A program made the translations under genes and the position numbers. The notes below the pieces were generated by a model. That model did no database searches and was not told the DNA's origin. It saw nothing but the letters and a program-made list of their open reading frames with translations. From contig CANKOY010000012.1 of the NCBI GenBank assembly GCA_947484275.1, forward strand, positions 1 to 64,000: a stretch of DNA of 64,000 nt, given 5' to 3'. How positions within the stretch are numbered: the first letter of the stretch is position 1; every line of letters begins with the position of its first letter. The DNA comes from Planctomycetota bacterium. Lineage in GTDB: Bacteria > Planctomycetota > UBA1135 > GCA-002686595. Of the stretch, positions 33,892-43,119 are shown in pieces.

Positions 33892-35115
33892 ATGACGCCC
33901 GCGCCCCTGACGATTCTGCACGTCGACATGGACGAATTCTTCGCCGCCGTCGAGGTGCGCGACAATCCGCGCCTGCAGGGCTTGCCGGTGTGCGTCGGCG
34001 GCGGCGCGCACCAGCGGGGCGTGATCGCCAGCGCGAGCTACGCGGCGCGAAAATTCGGCGTGCGCTCGGCGATGCCCACGGCCAAGGCCCTGGTTCTCTG
34101 CCCCGACCTTGTGCTGGTGCCGCCGAGCTTCGAGCGCTACACGCGTGAGAGCCGAACGGTCATGGAAATCTTTCGCTCCTTCACCCCGCTAGTGGAGCCT
34201 CTGTCACTGGACGAGGCCTTCCTCGACGTCGCCGGCTGCGAGCGACTGTTCGGCGACGGAATTCAAATCGGCCGCGCGATCAAGCAGGAGATCCTGCGTC
34301 GCACGGGTCTGGTGGCTTCGGTGGGAGTGGCACCGACCAAGTTTCTGGCGAAATTGGCCAGCGACCTCGACAAGCCCGACGGCTTCCGCGTGATCCAGCC
34401 CGAAGAGGTGCGCGCGCTGCTGGACCCCATGCCGGTGAGCGCGATCTTCGGCGTCGGTCCGCGCACAGCGAAACGCCTGGAAGCCCTAGGCGTTCGCACG
34501 GTGGGCGAACTGGCGGCGCGACCGCGCGACGAGGTCCTGGCGCGCTTTGGTGCCAGCGGAGCCTGGATCCATGAACTGGCCAACGGAGTCGATCCGCGGC
34601 GCGTCAATCCAAGGCGCGAGGAGAAGTCCTACTCGATCGAGCGCACCTTCGGGAACGACGTTACGAATCGCGAGGCGCTGTTGCTCAAGCTGTTCGAGTT
34701 CTGCGAAGAACTCGGCGAGCGCCTGCGCGACCGCGGTCTGCGCGGCCGCACGATTTCGATCAAGGCGCGCTACGGGAACTTCCAAACCCTGACGCGCAGT
34801 TTCACACTGGATTTCGCGACGAATTTGGGCCCGCGCATCTACTCGGCCGCCCGCGGACTCCTGGCGCGCACGCCGCCCGGGCCATTGCGGTTGCTCGGGG
34901 TGCAAGTCAGTTCCCTGGAAGATGTGCGCACTCCGCTTCAGGGCGATTTGTTCGGCGTGGAACTTGCGCGCCCGGGCACCGAGGCCGACACCCAGCGCCT
35001 CGAGCGGGCCACAGCCAGCGTTGACAAGCTGCGCAAGAAATTCGGCCCGGGCACCGTGAAGCCCGCGAGTTTGCTGGCTTCCGCGAGCGCGCCGCGTCCA
35101 ACGCGCCTGCCGTAG
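33892..35115 (+). CDS. dinB: DNA polymerase IV (Y family)
   Basis: Pol IV performs error-prone translesion synthesis. The 407-residue protein has the catalytic palm motifs HVDMDEFFAAVE (D10) and SLDEAFLDV (D104, E105), the helix-hairpin-helix IFGVGPRTAKRLEALG, and a C-terminal beta-clamp-binding QGDLFG motif. The ATG at 33892 gives the standard N-terminus directly before the first motif. It is divergent from oleA. Confidence 0.93.
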   Translation: MTPAPLTILHVDMDEFFAAVEVRDNPRLQGLPVCVGGGAHQRGVIASASYAARKFGVRSAMPTAKALVLCPDLVLVPPSFERYTRESRTVMEIFRSFTPLVEPLSLDEAFLDVAGCERLFGDGIQIGRAIKQEILRRTGLVASVGVAPTKFLAKLASDLDKPDGFRVIQPEEVRALLDPMPVSAIFGVGPRTAKRLEALGVRTVGELAARPRDEVLARFGASGAWIHELANGVDPRRVNPRREEKSYSIERTFGNDVTNREALLLKLFEFCEELGERLRDRGLRGRTISIKARYGNFQTLTRSFTLDFATNLGPRIYSAARGLLARTPPGPLRLLGVQVSSLEDVRTPLQGDLFGVELARPGTEADTQRLERATASVDKLRKKFGPGTVKPASLLASASAPRPTRLP

Positions 35116-35138
35116 GGTTTCGCCGCGCGGGCGTGCGC

Positions 35139-37550
35139 TCAACGGCCAGCCGGGCCGTGCACGCGCATTTCGCGTATGGCGACACTGGCGAGCAGAGGAT
35201 CGCCGCCGGGCATCGGCCGCAGTTCCAAACGTATCTCACCGGGCGTTTCGAACTGCGATTCCAGGCGGAGCTCCAGATCCTCGAGCGCAAGGGCGCCTTT
35301 GAGTTCCACGCGCATCAATTCCCGCTCAGCACCGCCAGCCTGTGCCGAGACGATGACTTCGACCCCAGGGAAATCCACTGCGCTTGCGATCCAGGTGGGC
35401 ACTCGCAACCGAGCGGACAGTTGTGCGCTGCCCGGCGCAGCTGCGAACACGAATTTGGCGGGCCCGTGGACCAAGAGCATCCCAGGAACGCCTTCCCAGC
35501 CCGTCAACTCCGGCGCTCGATCGGATTCGAAGCGCAAGGGTAGCTCGCCTGCGGCGCCGAGCACCAGCTCGCGGGCCCTGGTCGCATCCAACTCCGGTGC
35601 CCGCAGATCCGGCGCAGCTTGGAATTCGTAGGGAATCCGCGACCTGTAGGCGGCTGCGTTGGGAGTTCCAAATCGCAGGGCCACGACCTGGTTCGCGGGG
35701 AGCCCAAACTCCGCGCCGAGCCAAGCCTCGTTCGTCGGCAACCACGGCCGCAGTGCCACGCCGGATTCCAGGGCAAAGGGCGCGATGCGCCAGGTGGTTC
35801 GCGCGCCGCTGGCGAGTTCCACTTCGACGAACACCTCTGGCGATTGGTACAGCGCTGCTCGCAGGCGTCCGAATACGGACCGCTTGACGCTGGCCTGCAG
35901 CACCAGGGGCCCCGCATCGAGCGGGACCTGCAGGCGTTCGTTCCAGCCCACGTCGCCCTGGGCGCGTATTGCGCGGTCCGGGGGCTTCGACCTGGGCGCT
36001 CGCTCTAGCAATAGAAAGCCGCCCTCGTTCGCACGCGGTCGATAGTCGCGCAGCAGTACCTGTAGCGACAGCGGATCCCCGCTCGAGGGCAGGCGTCGGT
36101 CGATCGTCCCGGCCCGCAGCAGCATGAACTCGGGTGCGCCGTCGCCAGAGAGGAAGCGCGCATTCTCGGTCGCCGAGCGTCGCGTGAGGACCGAGAACGA
36201 CTGGAAGATCGGCCTCGGCTTCCAATGAAAGCCCTGCAGCAACAGCACGCCGTCGCCCGTCGCGAAGGCGCTGATGCTGCGCTCGCCGACGATCGCTGAA
36301 ATGCGCGGCAATTCGAATTGCTGCTGCAGCCCAGCGCGAAATTTCATCAGTCGCTCGCGCGCGAGTTCGGGTTCCGAAATCCAGCGGATCGAAGTCTTGA
36401 TTGCGCGCGAGCAGGATCCGACGACCCAACCCATCGAGCGCGAATCCTCCGGTCTGCCAGCCGTGGCGCACAGTGCGGCCACGACCACCGCAGCTGCGCG
36501 CCAGCGCCACAGGCCCCGGGCCTTCGCCGCCGGCAGGGAGTGGAATTCGATCAGGAAAACGGGGACCAGCAGCAGTGTGCCGAAGAACGTCGCCACGTGA
36601 TTGTCCACGCGCGTGAAGCCCGCTTTGTAGGCCAGCAGCAAGGCCACCGCGACCATCAGTGCCTGGGCCCGAGCGCTGCTGATGCGCTCGCGCCGCGGCT
36701 CGCCGTTCGCAGAACGCATGTGCAAGACGCACAGTCCCAGGCCAGTGACAAGGCCAGCCGCCGCCAAGAACAGTTGCGACTGGCGCGCCGGAAGGCTCAT
36801 GGCCAAGTCGAAACCCGAGGCGAGTTCCAGGGAGCTCGAGAAGTAGGCGTAGAGGTCCGCGAGTCGCTGTCCGATGCCAACGAACACCAGACTTTGGATC
36901 GCGACGAAGGACAACAACCACGCCAGCGCGAGTTTCAATCCTCCGCAGGACACCGCGCGCAGCAAGAGAATCGCCAGCGCGGCGAAGGCCAGCGTCATCG
37001 AGGAGACCTTGATCAAGGTCAGGATCGACAGCAGCAACAATGCCAGTGCGCCGCACAAGATGCGGCGCCAGCCCGCGCCGGCGGGCGAACCGGCGACCAT
37101 GGTGCCCAACCCCACGTCCGCCGCGAGCAGCCCCATGGCGAACAACCACGTGTCCTCGGCCAGGGGCATCACGATCAGGACCAGTGCACCGAGCGCGATG
37201 TCGGTCCCTGTCCCACGCCGCACCAGCCGCCAGGCGAGCAGACCGGCGACCAGCGCGCCAAGGAGCCCTTCCCACAGCCACAACTTCGCGCCGTACAACC
37301 GCGGATCGAAGGGCGAGTCCGTGAAGTACGCCAGGGGCCCGCTGGTGAACACGATCTCGCGCCCAAAGCGCAGTCCGCTCACCAGGGCCTCGCCCAGGGC
37401 CTGCTGGTAGGACGGATCCAGTTCGAGCGCGGCGCTGACGCGCGGCGGTGACATGCGCGCGAGCCAGCAGCCCACGGCCAGGGCGAGAATCAGCGCGATT
37501 CGGATCCAGCGCCCGTAGGCCGATGTGATGGATGCTCGATCGTCTAGCAT
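35139..37550 (-). CDS. Large multi-pass membrane protein of unknown function
   Basis: An 803-residue protein. The first half (residues about 13-390) contains around ten hydrophobic segments separated by short Arg-rich loops. The second half is hydrophilic and beta-rich, probably extracytoplasmic, with no motif I recognise. The layout resembles glycosyltransferase-like or O-antigen-type membrane proteins, but I see no convincing catalytic motif and assign no function. The ATG at 37550 precedes the first membrane segment. The gene is divergent from yceH and tail-to-tail with dinB, with a 23-nt gap. Confidence 0.65.
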   Translation of the reverse strand: MLDDRASITSAYGRWIRIALILALAVGCWLARMSPPRVSAALELDPSYQQALGEALVSGLRFGREIVFTSGPLAYFTDSPFDPRLYGAKLWLWEGLLGALVAGLLAWRLVRRGTGTDIALGALVLIVMPLAEDTWLFAMGLLAADVGLGTMVAGSPAGAGWRRILCGALALLLLSILTLIKVSSMTLAFAALAILLLRAVSCGGLKLALAWLLSFVAIQSLVFVGIGQRLADLYAYFSSSLELASGFDLAMSLPARQSQLFLAAAGLVTGLGLCVLHMRSANGEPRRERISSARAQALMVAVALLLAYKAGFTRVDNHVATFFGTLLLVPVFLIEFHSLPAAKARGLWRWRAAAVVVAALCATAGRPEDSRSMGWVVGSCSRAIKTSIRWISEPELARERLMKFRAGLQQQFELPRISAIVGERSISAFATGDGVLLLQGFHWKPRPIFQSFSVLTRRSATENARFLSGDGAPEFMLLRAGTIDRRLPSSGDPLSLQVLLRDYRPRANEGGFLLLERAPRSKPPDRAIRAQGDVGWNERLQVPLDAGPLVLQASVKRSVFGRLRAALYQSPEVFVEVELASGARTTWRIAPFALESGVALRPWLPTNEAWLGAEFGLPANQVVALRFGTPNAAAYRSRIPYEFQAAPDLRAPELDATRARELVLGAAGELPLRFESDRAPELTGWEGVPGMLLVHGPAKFVFAAAPGSAQLSARLRVPTWIASAVDFPGVEVIVSAQAGGAERELMRVELKGALALEDLELRLESQFETPGEIRLELRPMPGGDPLLASVAIREMRVHGPAGR

Positions 37551-37609
37551 GCGCGGGTCTCGCTCGCCGCAGGATACCCGCACCCGCCGACTTCCCTCGA
37601 CAACCAACC

Positions 37610-38275
37610 ATGGCCAAACCGCTGCAACTCAACGGACACGAGGCGCGCCTCCTGGGCGTGCTGTTCGAGAAAGAGCGCACTGTGCCCGATCAATACCCGC
37701 TCTCGCTGCACGCCATGACCGCGGGCGCGAATCAAAAGAGCAACCGCGATCCCATGACCGACTGGAGCGAGGCCGAGGTCCTGGTGGGGGTCACCGGCCT
37801 GATGCACAAGGGCCTGGCGGGCAAGGTCTTCCCCACGGGCAGTCGCGTGGAGAAATTTCGCCACAACGCGCGCGAGACGCTCGGCCTCGACGATCCCAAG
37901 CTCGCGATTCTCGCGGAGTTGATGATGCGCGGGCCCCAGACCGTGGGCGAGCTGCGCACGCGCGCGAGCCGCATGGCCGAGTTCCACAGCCTCGAGGCGG
38001 TCCAGGCCGAACTCGCGACCCTGACGGGCACGGGCTTCGTGCGCAGGCTCGATCCAGCGCCGGGTTCGCGGGCGGAGCGCTGGACCCAACTTCTGTGCCC
38101 TGACTCGCATCCCCAGGAAGCGGCGAGCGCCGGGACCGCGGTCGCATCGCGGACCGCATCGACGCCGGCAGCGGGCACCTCCCTCGCAGCGTCCTCGGTC
38201 TCGGAACGCGTCACCGAACTCGAAGCGCGGGTGGCGGCTCTGGAACAGGCGCTGAAGGACCTCGGCGCCCTCTGA
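37610..38275 (+). CDS. YceH/DUF480-family protein
   Basis: A 221-residue protein whose first 170 residues match the DUF480 (YceH) family: LNGHEARLLGVLFEKERTVPDQYPLSL, NQKSNRDP and a second winged-helix-like half with GPQTVGELRTRASRM. The C-terminal 50 residues are an Ala/Ser/Thr-rich linker followed by a short coiled coil (SERVTELEARVAALEQALKDL). The fold suggests nucleic-acid binding, but its role is not known. Its stop codon abuts the polA stop on the opposite strand. Confidence 0.85.
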   Translation: MAKPLQLNGHEARLLGVLFEKERTVPDQYPLSLHAMTAGANQKSNRDPMTDWSEAEVLVGVTGLMHKGLAGKVFPTGSRVEKFRHNARETLGLDDPKLAILAELMMRGPQTVGELRTRASRMAEFHSLEAVQAELATLTGTGFVRRLDPAPGSRAERWTQLLCPDSHPQEAASAGTAVASRTASTPAAGTSLAASSVSERVTELEARVAALEQALKDLGAL

Positions 38276-40987
38276 TCAGTGAGCTTCGAGCCAGTTTTGG
38301 CCGAAGCCCGTCTCCACCGCCAGAGGCACGTCCAGTGACGCCGCGCCCTGCATGCAGTCGATCACCATCGGCCGTACCAGCTCGAGTTCCTTCTTTGGCA
38401 GCTCGAGCACGAGTTCGTCGTGGACTTGCAGCAGCATCTGCGCCGCGAGCCCGCTCTTCGCGAGGCGCGACTCGAGGTCGATCATCGCTTTCTTGATGAT
38501 GTCCGCCGCCGAACCTTGGATCGGGGTGTTGACCGCCATGTTCTCGGCAAAGGCCCGCAGGCGCCCGTTGTCCGAGCGCAAGTCGGGCATCATGCGCCGA
38601 CGTCCGAATAGCGTCTCGACGTAGCCAGTTTCGCGCGCGGTGGCGAGCAACTGCTCGCGCCAACCTCGCACCTTGGGGAACGAATCGAAGTAGCGCTCCA
38701 TGAAACGCTTGGCTTCGAGGATTGTCAGTCCGGTCTCACGGGCCAGACGCGCGGCGCCCATGCCGTAGAGCAGGCCGAAATTGACTGCCTTGGCGCGGCT
38801 GCGCATCTCGCGCGTCACCAAGCGCTCGTCCACTTCGAACACCACGCTGGCGGTTGAAGCGTGGATGTCGCGGCCCTCCGCGAAGGCCGCCTTCATGCGC
38901 GCATCGCCGGCGAAGTGCGCCATGATGCGCAGTTCCACCTGACCGTAGTCGGCGGTGAACAGGATCCACGGGCCTTGTTCGTCGGGATCGCGGGCGATGA
39001 ACGCCTGGCGCAGACGCTGTCCGCGCTCGGTGCGCACGGGGATGTTCTGCAGGTTCGGGTCGCTCGAGGCGAGTCTGCCTGTGGCTGCGGTGACCTGGCT
39101 GAAGGAGCAGTGCACGCGACCAGTTTTGGGATTGACGAATCGCGGCAGAGCCTCGACGTAGGTGTTTTTCAGCTTCGAGACTTCGCGCCACTCGAGCACG
39201 CGCTTGACGATCTCGACGTCGGCGTAGTTGGACTCCAGGGTCTCCGCGTCCGTGGACCAGCCGGTCATCGTGCGCTTTGGCCGCTTGACGCCCGCCGCGT
39301 CCTGGATGCGCAACTCGTCGAAGAGCACTTCGCCGAGCATTTTCGGGCTGGCCAAATTGAACTCGCGGCCCGCGGCGGCATGCACGGCCTGCTCGCCCGC
39401 GGCGATGTCGCGATCGAGTTCGAGGCCGAACTTCTCGAGCAACGCCACATCCAGGCGAATGCCGCGCTCTTCCATGGCCGAGAGCACGGAAACCAGGGGC
39501 ATTTCCAAATCGCGGAACAGGGCGGTGTTGCCGGTTTCCTCCAGTTCCTTTTCCAGCAGTTGTCGCAGGCGCCAGGTGACGTCGGCGTCTTCGCAGGCGT
39601 ACTCGGCGACCGTGGCGACGGGCACCTCGGCCATTGTGACTTGCTTCGCGCCGCGGCCGATCAACGCGCTCGTTGGGATCTTCTTCAGGTCGAAATAGAG
39701 CAGCGCCAGGTCGTCGAGGTTGTGACGGCGTGTGGAGCCCGCGATGCAGTAGCTCGCGACCATCGTGTCGAACTCCGGCGCCGCGGGCTTCAGCCCTTGG
39801 CCAGCGAAGACCAACATGTCGTACTTTGCATTTTGACCGGTGCGCGCGAACTGCGGGTCCTCGACCAAGGGTCGCAGGCGCTGCAGCAATTCCGCCGCGC
39901 CGCCGGGCAGGACCGGCGGATCCGCGTTGAACGGAACGTACCAAGCTTCCATCGGCGAGCACGAAAAGGACACGCCGACCAGTTCCGCCTCCAGTGGAAA
40001 CAAACTGGTGGTCTCCGTATCGATGGCGAAGCGCTTTGCCGCTCGCAGCTCGCGCTCCATGGTCGCCAGATCGTCGGCGTCCTTGACCGTGCGGTACTTG
40101 CGCTGTTCGGCCTCGTCGGGCGCCGTGGACTCGACTTTCTTCATCAGGCTCATGAAGCCGAGGCCGCTGAAGAACGCGCGCAAGCGCTTCGCATCCGGCG
40201 TGGGCGGTCCAATGGCGTCGAGACCCGGTTCGAGCTTGACGTCCGTGGCGATCGTCACCAATTCGCGCGAGAGCAGCATTTGCTCGCGGTCGCGCTCGAT
40301 GTACTCGCGCGCCTTGCCCTTGACCTCGTCGAGGTGCGCGAGCACGCCGGCGACGCTGCCGAATTGCTGGATCAGCTTCGTGGCGCCCTTCTCGCCGATG
40401 CCCTTGACGCCGGGCACGTTGTCCGACGCGTCGCCCATGATCGCCAGCACGTCGATCACGTGCTCGGGATCGGTTCCGAACTTGGCCAGGACGCTGGCTT
40501 CGTCCTCGATCACCACCGCGGCGTCCTGCTTGAAGACGTTGTAGAGCTTGATGCGCGGCGAAATCAGCTGCATGAAGTCCTTGTCGCCGGTCACGATGCG
40601 CACGTCGTAGCCGCGCGCTTCGCCTTGGCGCGCCAGGGTCCCGATCACGTCATCGGCTTCGAACCCGGGCACTTCGTAGATCGCGATGCCGTAGGCGCGC
40701 ACCAAATCGCGCAGCCAGGGCAGTTGGCCAACCAGTTCGTCGGGGATCTTCTCGCGCGTGGCCTTGTACTCCTTGAAGCGTTTGTGCCGGAACGTCGGTC
40801 CCGGGGGATCGAAGGCGACTGCGATGTGCTCCGGTGATTCGTCCTCCAGTAGCTTGCGCAGAGTCAGAGCGAAACCGTAGGTGGCGCCGCTGGGCTGACC
40901 CTCGGGTGTGGTCAGGCTGGAGCGCGCCATGGCGAAGTGCGCGCGGTAGGCGAGCGCAGTGCCGTCGAGCAGAAACAAACGCGGCAT
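38276..40987 (-). CDS. polA: DNA polymerase I
   Basis: Pol I fills repair gaps and removes RNA primers. The 903-residue protein has all three domains: a 5' nuclease (about 1-295, starting MPRLFLLDGTALAYRAHFA), a 3'-5' exonuclease whose FAIDTETTS motif keeps the metal-binding Asp and Glu, so proofreading is probably active, and the family A polymerase with DYGQVELRIMAHF and HDELVLEL. I use the ATG at 40987; six upstream in-frame codons lack conservation. It converges on yceH with no bases between the stops. Confidence 0.95.
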   Translation of the reverse strand: MPRLFLLDGTALAYRAHFAMARSSLTTPEGQPSGATYGFALTLRKLLEDESPEHIAVAFDPPGPTFRHKRFKEYKATREKIPDELVGQLPWLRDLVRAYGIAIYEVPGFEADDVIGTLARQGEARGYDVRIVTGDKDFMQLISPRIKLYNVFKQDAAVVIEDEASVLAKFGTDPEHVIDVLAIMGDASDNVPGVKGIGEKGATKLIQQFGSVAGVLAHLDEVKGKAREYIERDREQMLLSRELVTIATDVKLEPGLDAIGPPTPDAKRLRAFFSGLGFMSLMKKVESTAPDEAEQRKYRTVKDADDLATMERELRAAKRFAIDTETTSLFPLEAELVGVSFSCSPMEAWYVPFNADPPVLPGGAAELLQRLRPLVEDPQFARTGQNAKYDMLVFAGQGLKPAAPEFDTMVASYCIAGSTRRHNLDDLALLYFDLKKIPTSALIGRGAKQVTMAEVPVATVAEYACEDADVTWRLRQLLEKELEETGNTALFRDLEMPLVSVLSAMEERGIRLDVALLEKFGLELDRDIAAGEQAVHAAAGREFNLASPKMLGEVLFDELRIQDAAGVKRPKRTMTGWSTDAETLESNYADVEIVKRVLEWREVSKLKNTYVEALPRFVNPKTGRVHCSFSQVTAATGRLASSDPNLQNIPVRTERGQRLRQAFIARDPDEQGPWILFTADYGQVELRIMAHFAGDARMKAAFAEGRDIHASTASVVFEVDERLVTREMRSRAKAVNFGLLYGMGAARLARETGLTILEAKRFMERYFDSFPKVRGWREQLLATARETGYVETLFGRRRMMPDLRSDNGRLRAFAENMAVNTPIQGSAADIIKKAMIDLESRLAKSGLAAQMLLQVHDELVLELPKKELELVRPMVIDCMQGAASLDVPLAVETGFGQNWLEAH

Positions 40988-41207
40988 GGCGGGGCAGTCT
41001 AGCAACCCGTTGAAGAAGAGCCCTGCTGCGGCTTCGCGCTCTTCGCCGTGGTGTCGTCACGCTCGTCGGGCCGTGCTCAGCGGCCAGGAAGGCCGCCTCC
41101 GCCGTCCCTCCGTCGTCCCTTCGGCGCGTTCCTAGCCACGACGAAGATCACTGCGCCTCGCGACGGGACTTTTTCGGGCGGGCTGCTAGCAACGCTCCGC
41201 GGCGTTC
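40988..41207. other. Gap between polA and recJ
   Basis: These 220 bases separate the polA start from the recJ stop, both on the minus strand. No gene is seen. A TAGACT -10-like element sits 8 nt upstream of the polA ATG (minus strand), so polA may have its own promoter with almost no leader. A small AACGC/GCGTT hairpin follows the recJ stop but has no T-tract. Confidence 0.3.
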
Positions 41208-42971
41208 CTAGGCGAGGACGGGCTTCCCGTCCGACGAAAAGTCGCGCACGAACAGCTCCAGGTTTGTCTCGCCGCGGAACGTGTTCCAGCGCGGCGTATA
41301 GGCCATTTGGAACGGCCGACCAAAGACCAGCTCCCCTTCGCGCTTCGCCATGCCGAAGGCCATGGCCTTGAACACGCTGGCGCCCTGGCGCACCCGCAGC
41401 ATCAAGTGCGTGCGGTCTGCGCCGATGACGCGCGGCGCCTCGGCGAGGTGCACCTCGGGTGCATAGAGCACCGGTTTCTCGTTGTGGGCGCCGAAGGGTT
41501 CCAGTCGATCGAGGTTGCGCATGAGCTCGACGCTCATGGCCGCCAGAGGGACTTCACTGTCGAGCCACAGTGGCAGTCGCGCGTGGGCTTCGCCAGCGAG
41601 CATCTCCTTCGCGCGCGCGTTGACACTCTCGCGCAGGGCGTCGACTGCATGGGCTTCGACCTCACACCCCGCGGCCGCCGCGTGCCCGCCATACTTTTTC
41701 ATGTGCGCCGCGCCGCCGTGGAGCGCTTCGAGCACGCTGAAGCCCGCGACGGAGCGCGCGCTGCCGCGGCCTGTGGCGCCGTCGAGGCCAATCACCAGGG
41801 CCGGCCGGTGGAAGCGATCGACCATGCGCGCAGCGATCACGCCGACGACGCCCTGGTGCCAACCCTGGCCGCAGAGCACGAGCACCGGATGTTCATTGGG
41901 ATCGGCGTAGCGCTCCGCCTGCTCGAGCGCGCTCGCCAGGAGCCCGGCCTCGATCGTGCGCCGCTCGGTGTTCATGGCATCGAGCTCGCGCGCCAAGGCT
42001 CGCGCTTCAACCTGAGTCTTCGCCAGCAGCGTGCGCACCGCCGTTTCCGCGCTGCCCATGCGCCCCGAGGCGTTGAGCCGCGGTCCGAGTTTGAAACCGA
42101 CGTCCTCGGCGACCAGTGTGCGGCCCCCAAGTTCCGCGACTTCCAGCAGCGCGCGCAGACCGGGGTTCGTAGTTTGCTCCAGGGCCAAGAGTCCGCGCCG
42201 GGCCAGGATGCGATTCTCGTCGATCAACGGCACGACGTCGCACACCGTGGCGATCGCCACGTAGCTCATGGCGTCCGCCAGGAACAGGCGCAGGTCCTCG
42301 CGCACGCGCCGCGCTCCTGAAATTTCCTGGGCCACGCCCCAGGCGAGTTTGAACGCGACGCCCGCGCCGCACAGCTCGCGGAAGGGGTACTTGGAGCCCG
42401 CGAGTTTGGGATTCACGAGCGCCAGGGCCCGCGGCAAGTCGCCGGGCGGCGGTTCGTGGTGGTCGGTGACGATCGTGTCGATCCCGTGGGCCGCCAGGGC
42501 CGCGATGGTCTCGGCAGCGGACGTGCCGTTGTCCACGGACACGATTACTTTCGCCCCGCGCGCCAGCGCTTCCTCCACCGAGTGCGGTCCGAAGGAGTAG
42601 CCGTGCAAGAAGCGGTGGGGGATGAACCACTCTGCGCGCGCGCCGATCAAATGGAACAGGCGCATGAGCAGCGCGGTGCCCGTGACGCCGTCGACGTCGT
42701 AGTCGCCGTGGATCAGAATGGTCTCGCGATCGCGCACGGCGCGCGCGATGCGCTCCGCGGCAACTTTTACGCCGTCGAGCGACGCCGGATCGTGCAGGGC
42801 GTGCAGGCTCGCGTCGAGATGTGCGAGGACCGCAGCAGGATCATCGTGGCCCCGGGCCACGAGGATGCGCGCCATGGGAAGCGGCAAGTTGCGCAAGCGC
42901 GCCATGCGCTCGACGGACATTGGATCCGCCGCGCGCATGCGCCATTGGGTGTTGCTGGTGGTGGTGGCCAC
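41208..42971 (-). CDS. recJ: Single-stranded-DNA-specific exonuclease RecJ
   Basis: RecJ degrades single-stranded DNA 5' to 3' in recombination and mismatch repair. The 587-residue protein has the DHH-family motifs: HGDYDVDGVTG, VSVDNGTSA, VTDHHEPP, and the DHHA1 part with KKYGGHAAAAGCEV, then a C-terminal OB-like domain. The GTG at 42971 gives a length close to E. coli RecJ (577). The frame is open beyond this but that part is Arg-rich without conservation. It is divergent from selA. Confidence 0.92.
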   Translation of the reverse strand: MATTTSNTQWRMRAADPMSVERMARLRNLPLPMARILVARGHDDPAAVLAHLDASLHALHDPASLDGVKVAAERIARAVRDRETILIHGDYDVDGVTGTALLMRLFHLIGARAEWFIPHRFLHGYSFGPHSVEEALARGAKVIVSVDNGTSAAETIAALAAHGIDTIVTDHHEPPPGDLPRALALVNPKLAGSKYPFRELCGAGVAFKLAWGVAQEISGARRVREDLRLFLADAMSYVAIATVCDVVPLIDENRILARRGLLALEQTTNPGLRALLEVAELGGRTLVAEDVGFKLGPRLNASGRMGSAETAVRTLLAKTQVEARALARELDAMNTERRTIEAGLLASALEQAERYADPNEHPVLVLCGQGWHQGVVGVIAARMVDRFHRPALVIGLDGATGRGSARSVAGFSVLEALHGGAAHMKKYGGHAAAAGCEVEAHAVDALRESVNARAKEMLAGEAHARLPLWLDSEVPLAAMSVELMRNLDRLEPFGAHNEKPVLYAPEVHLAEAPRVIGADRTHLMLRVRQGASVFKAMAFGMAKREGELVFGRPFQMAYTPRWNTFRGETNLELFVRDFSSDGKPVLA

Positions 42972-43107
42972 GGAAGGCGCGAATTCTAGTGTCCAGACCC
43001 GGTCGCGCCCGCGGCAAGTCAGTGTTCTTTCCACCGCGCGAGTCGCTGTCCGGCCCCGTGAGGCGCTGAACCCAGAGTCAGCCGTTGCAACTCTCGGCCC
43101 CGCGGTG

Positions 43108-43113
43108 GATAAA
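43108..43113 (+). promoter_or_regulatory. -10 element of selA, probably leaderless
   Basis: GATAAA at 43108-43113 is followed by exactly 6 nt and then the selA ATG at 43120. There is no ribosome binding site. As before ridA and nfeD, transcription from this -10 would start at the initiation codon. Confidence 0.45.
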
Positions 43114-43119
43114 CGCAGC

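Noticed and set aside
35326-37680. 784-codon open frame on the same strand as the 803-residue membrane protein, in another frame
   Set aside because: The membrane-protein frame has a clear hydrophobic helix pattern and a sensible start; the alternative is an Arg-rich translation with no membrane segments or motifs.
38861-40837. 658-codon open frame antisense to polA
   Set aside because: It is a shadow of the polA codon pattern; polA has every conserved motif and this frame has none.
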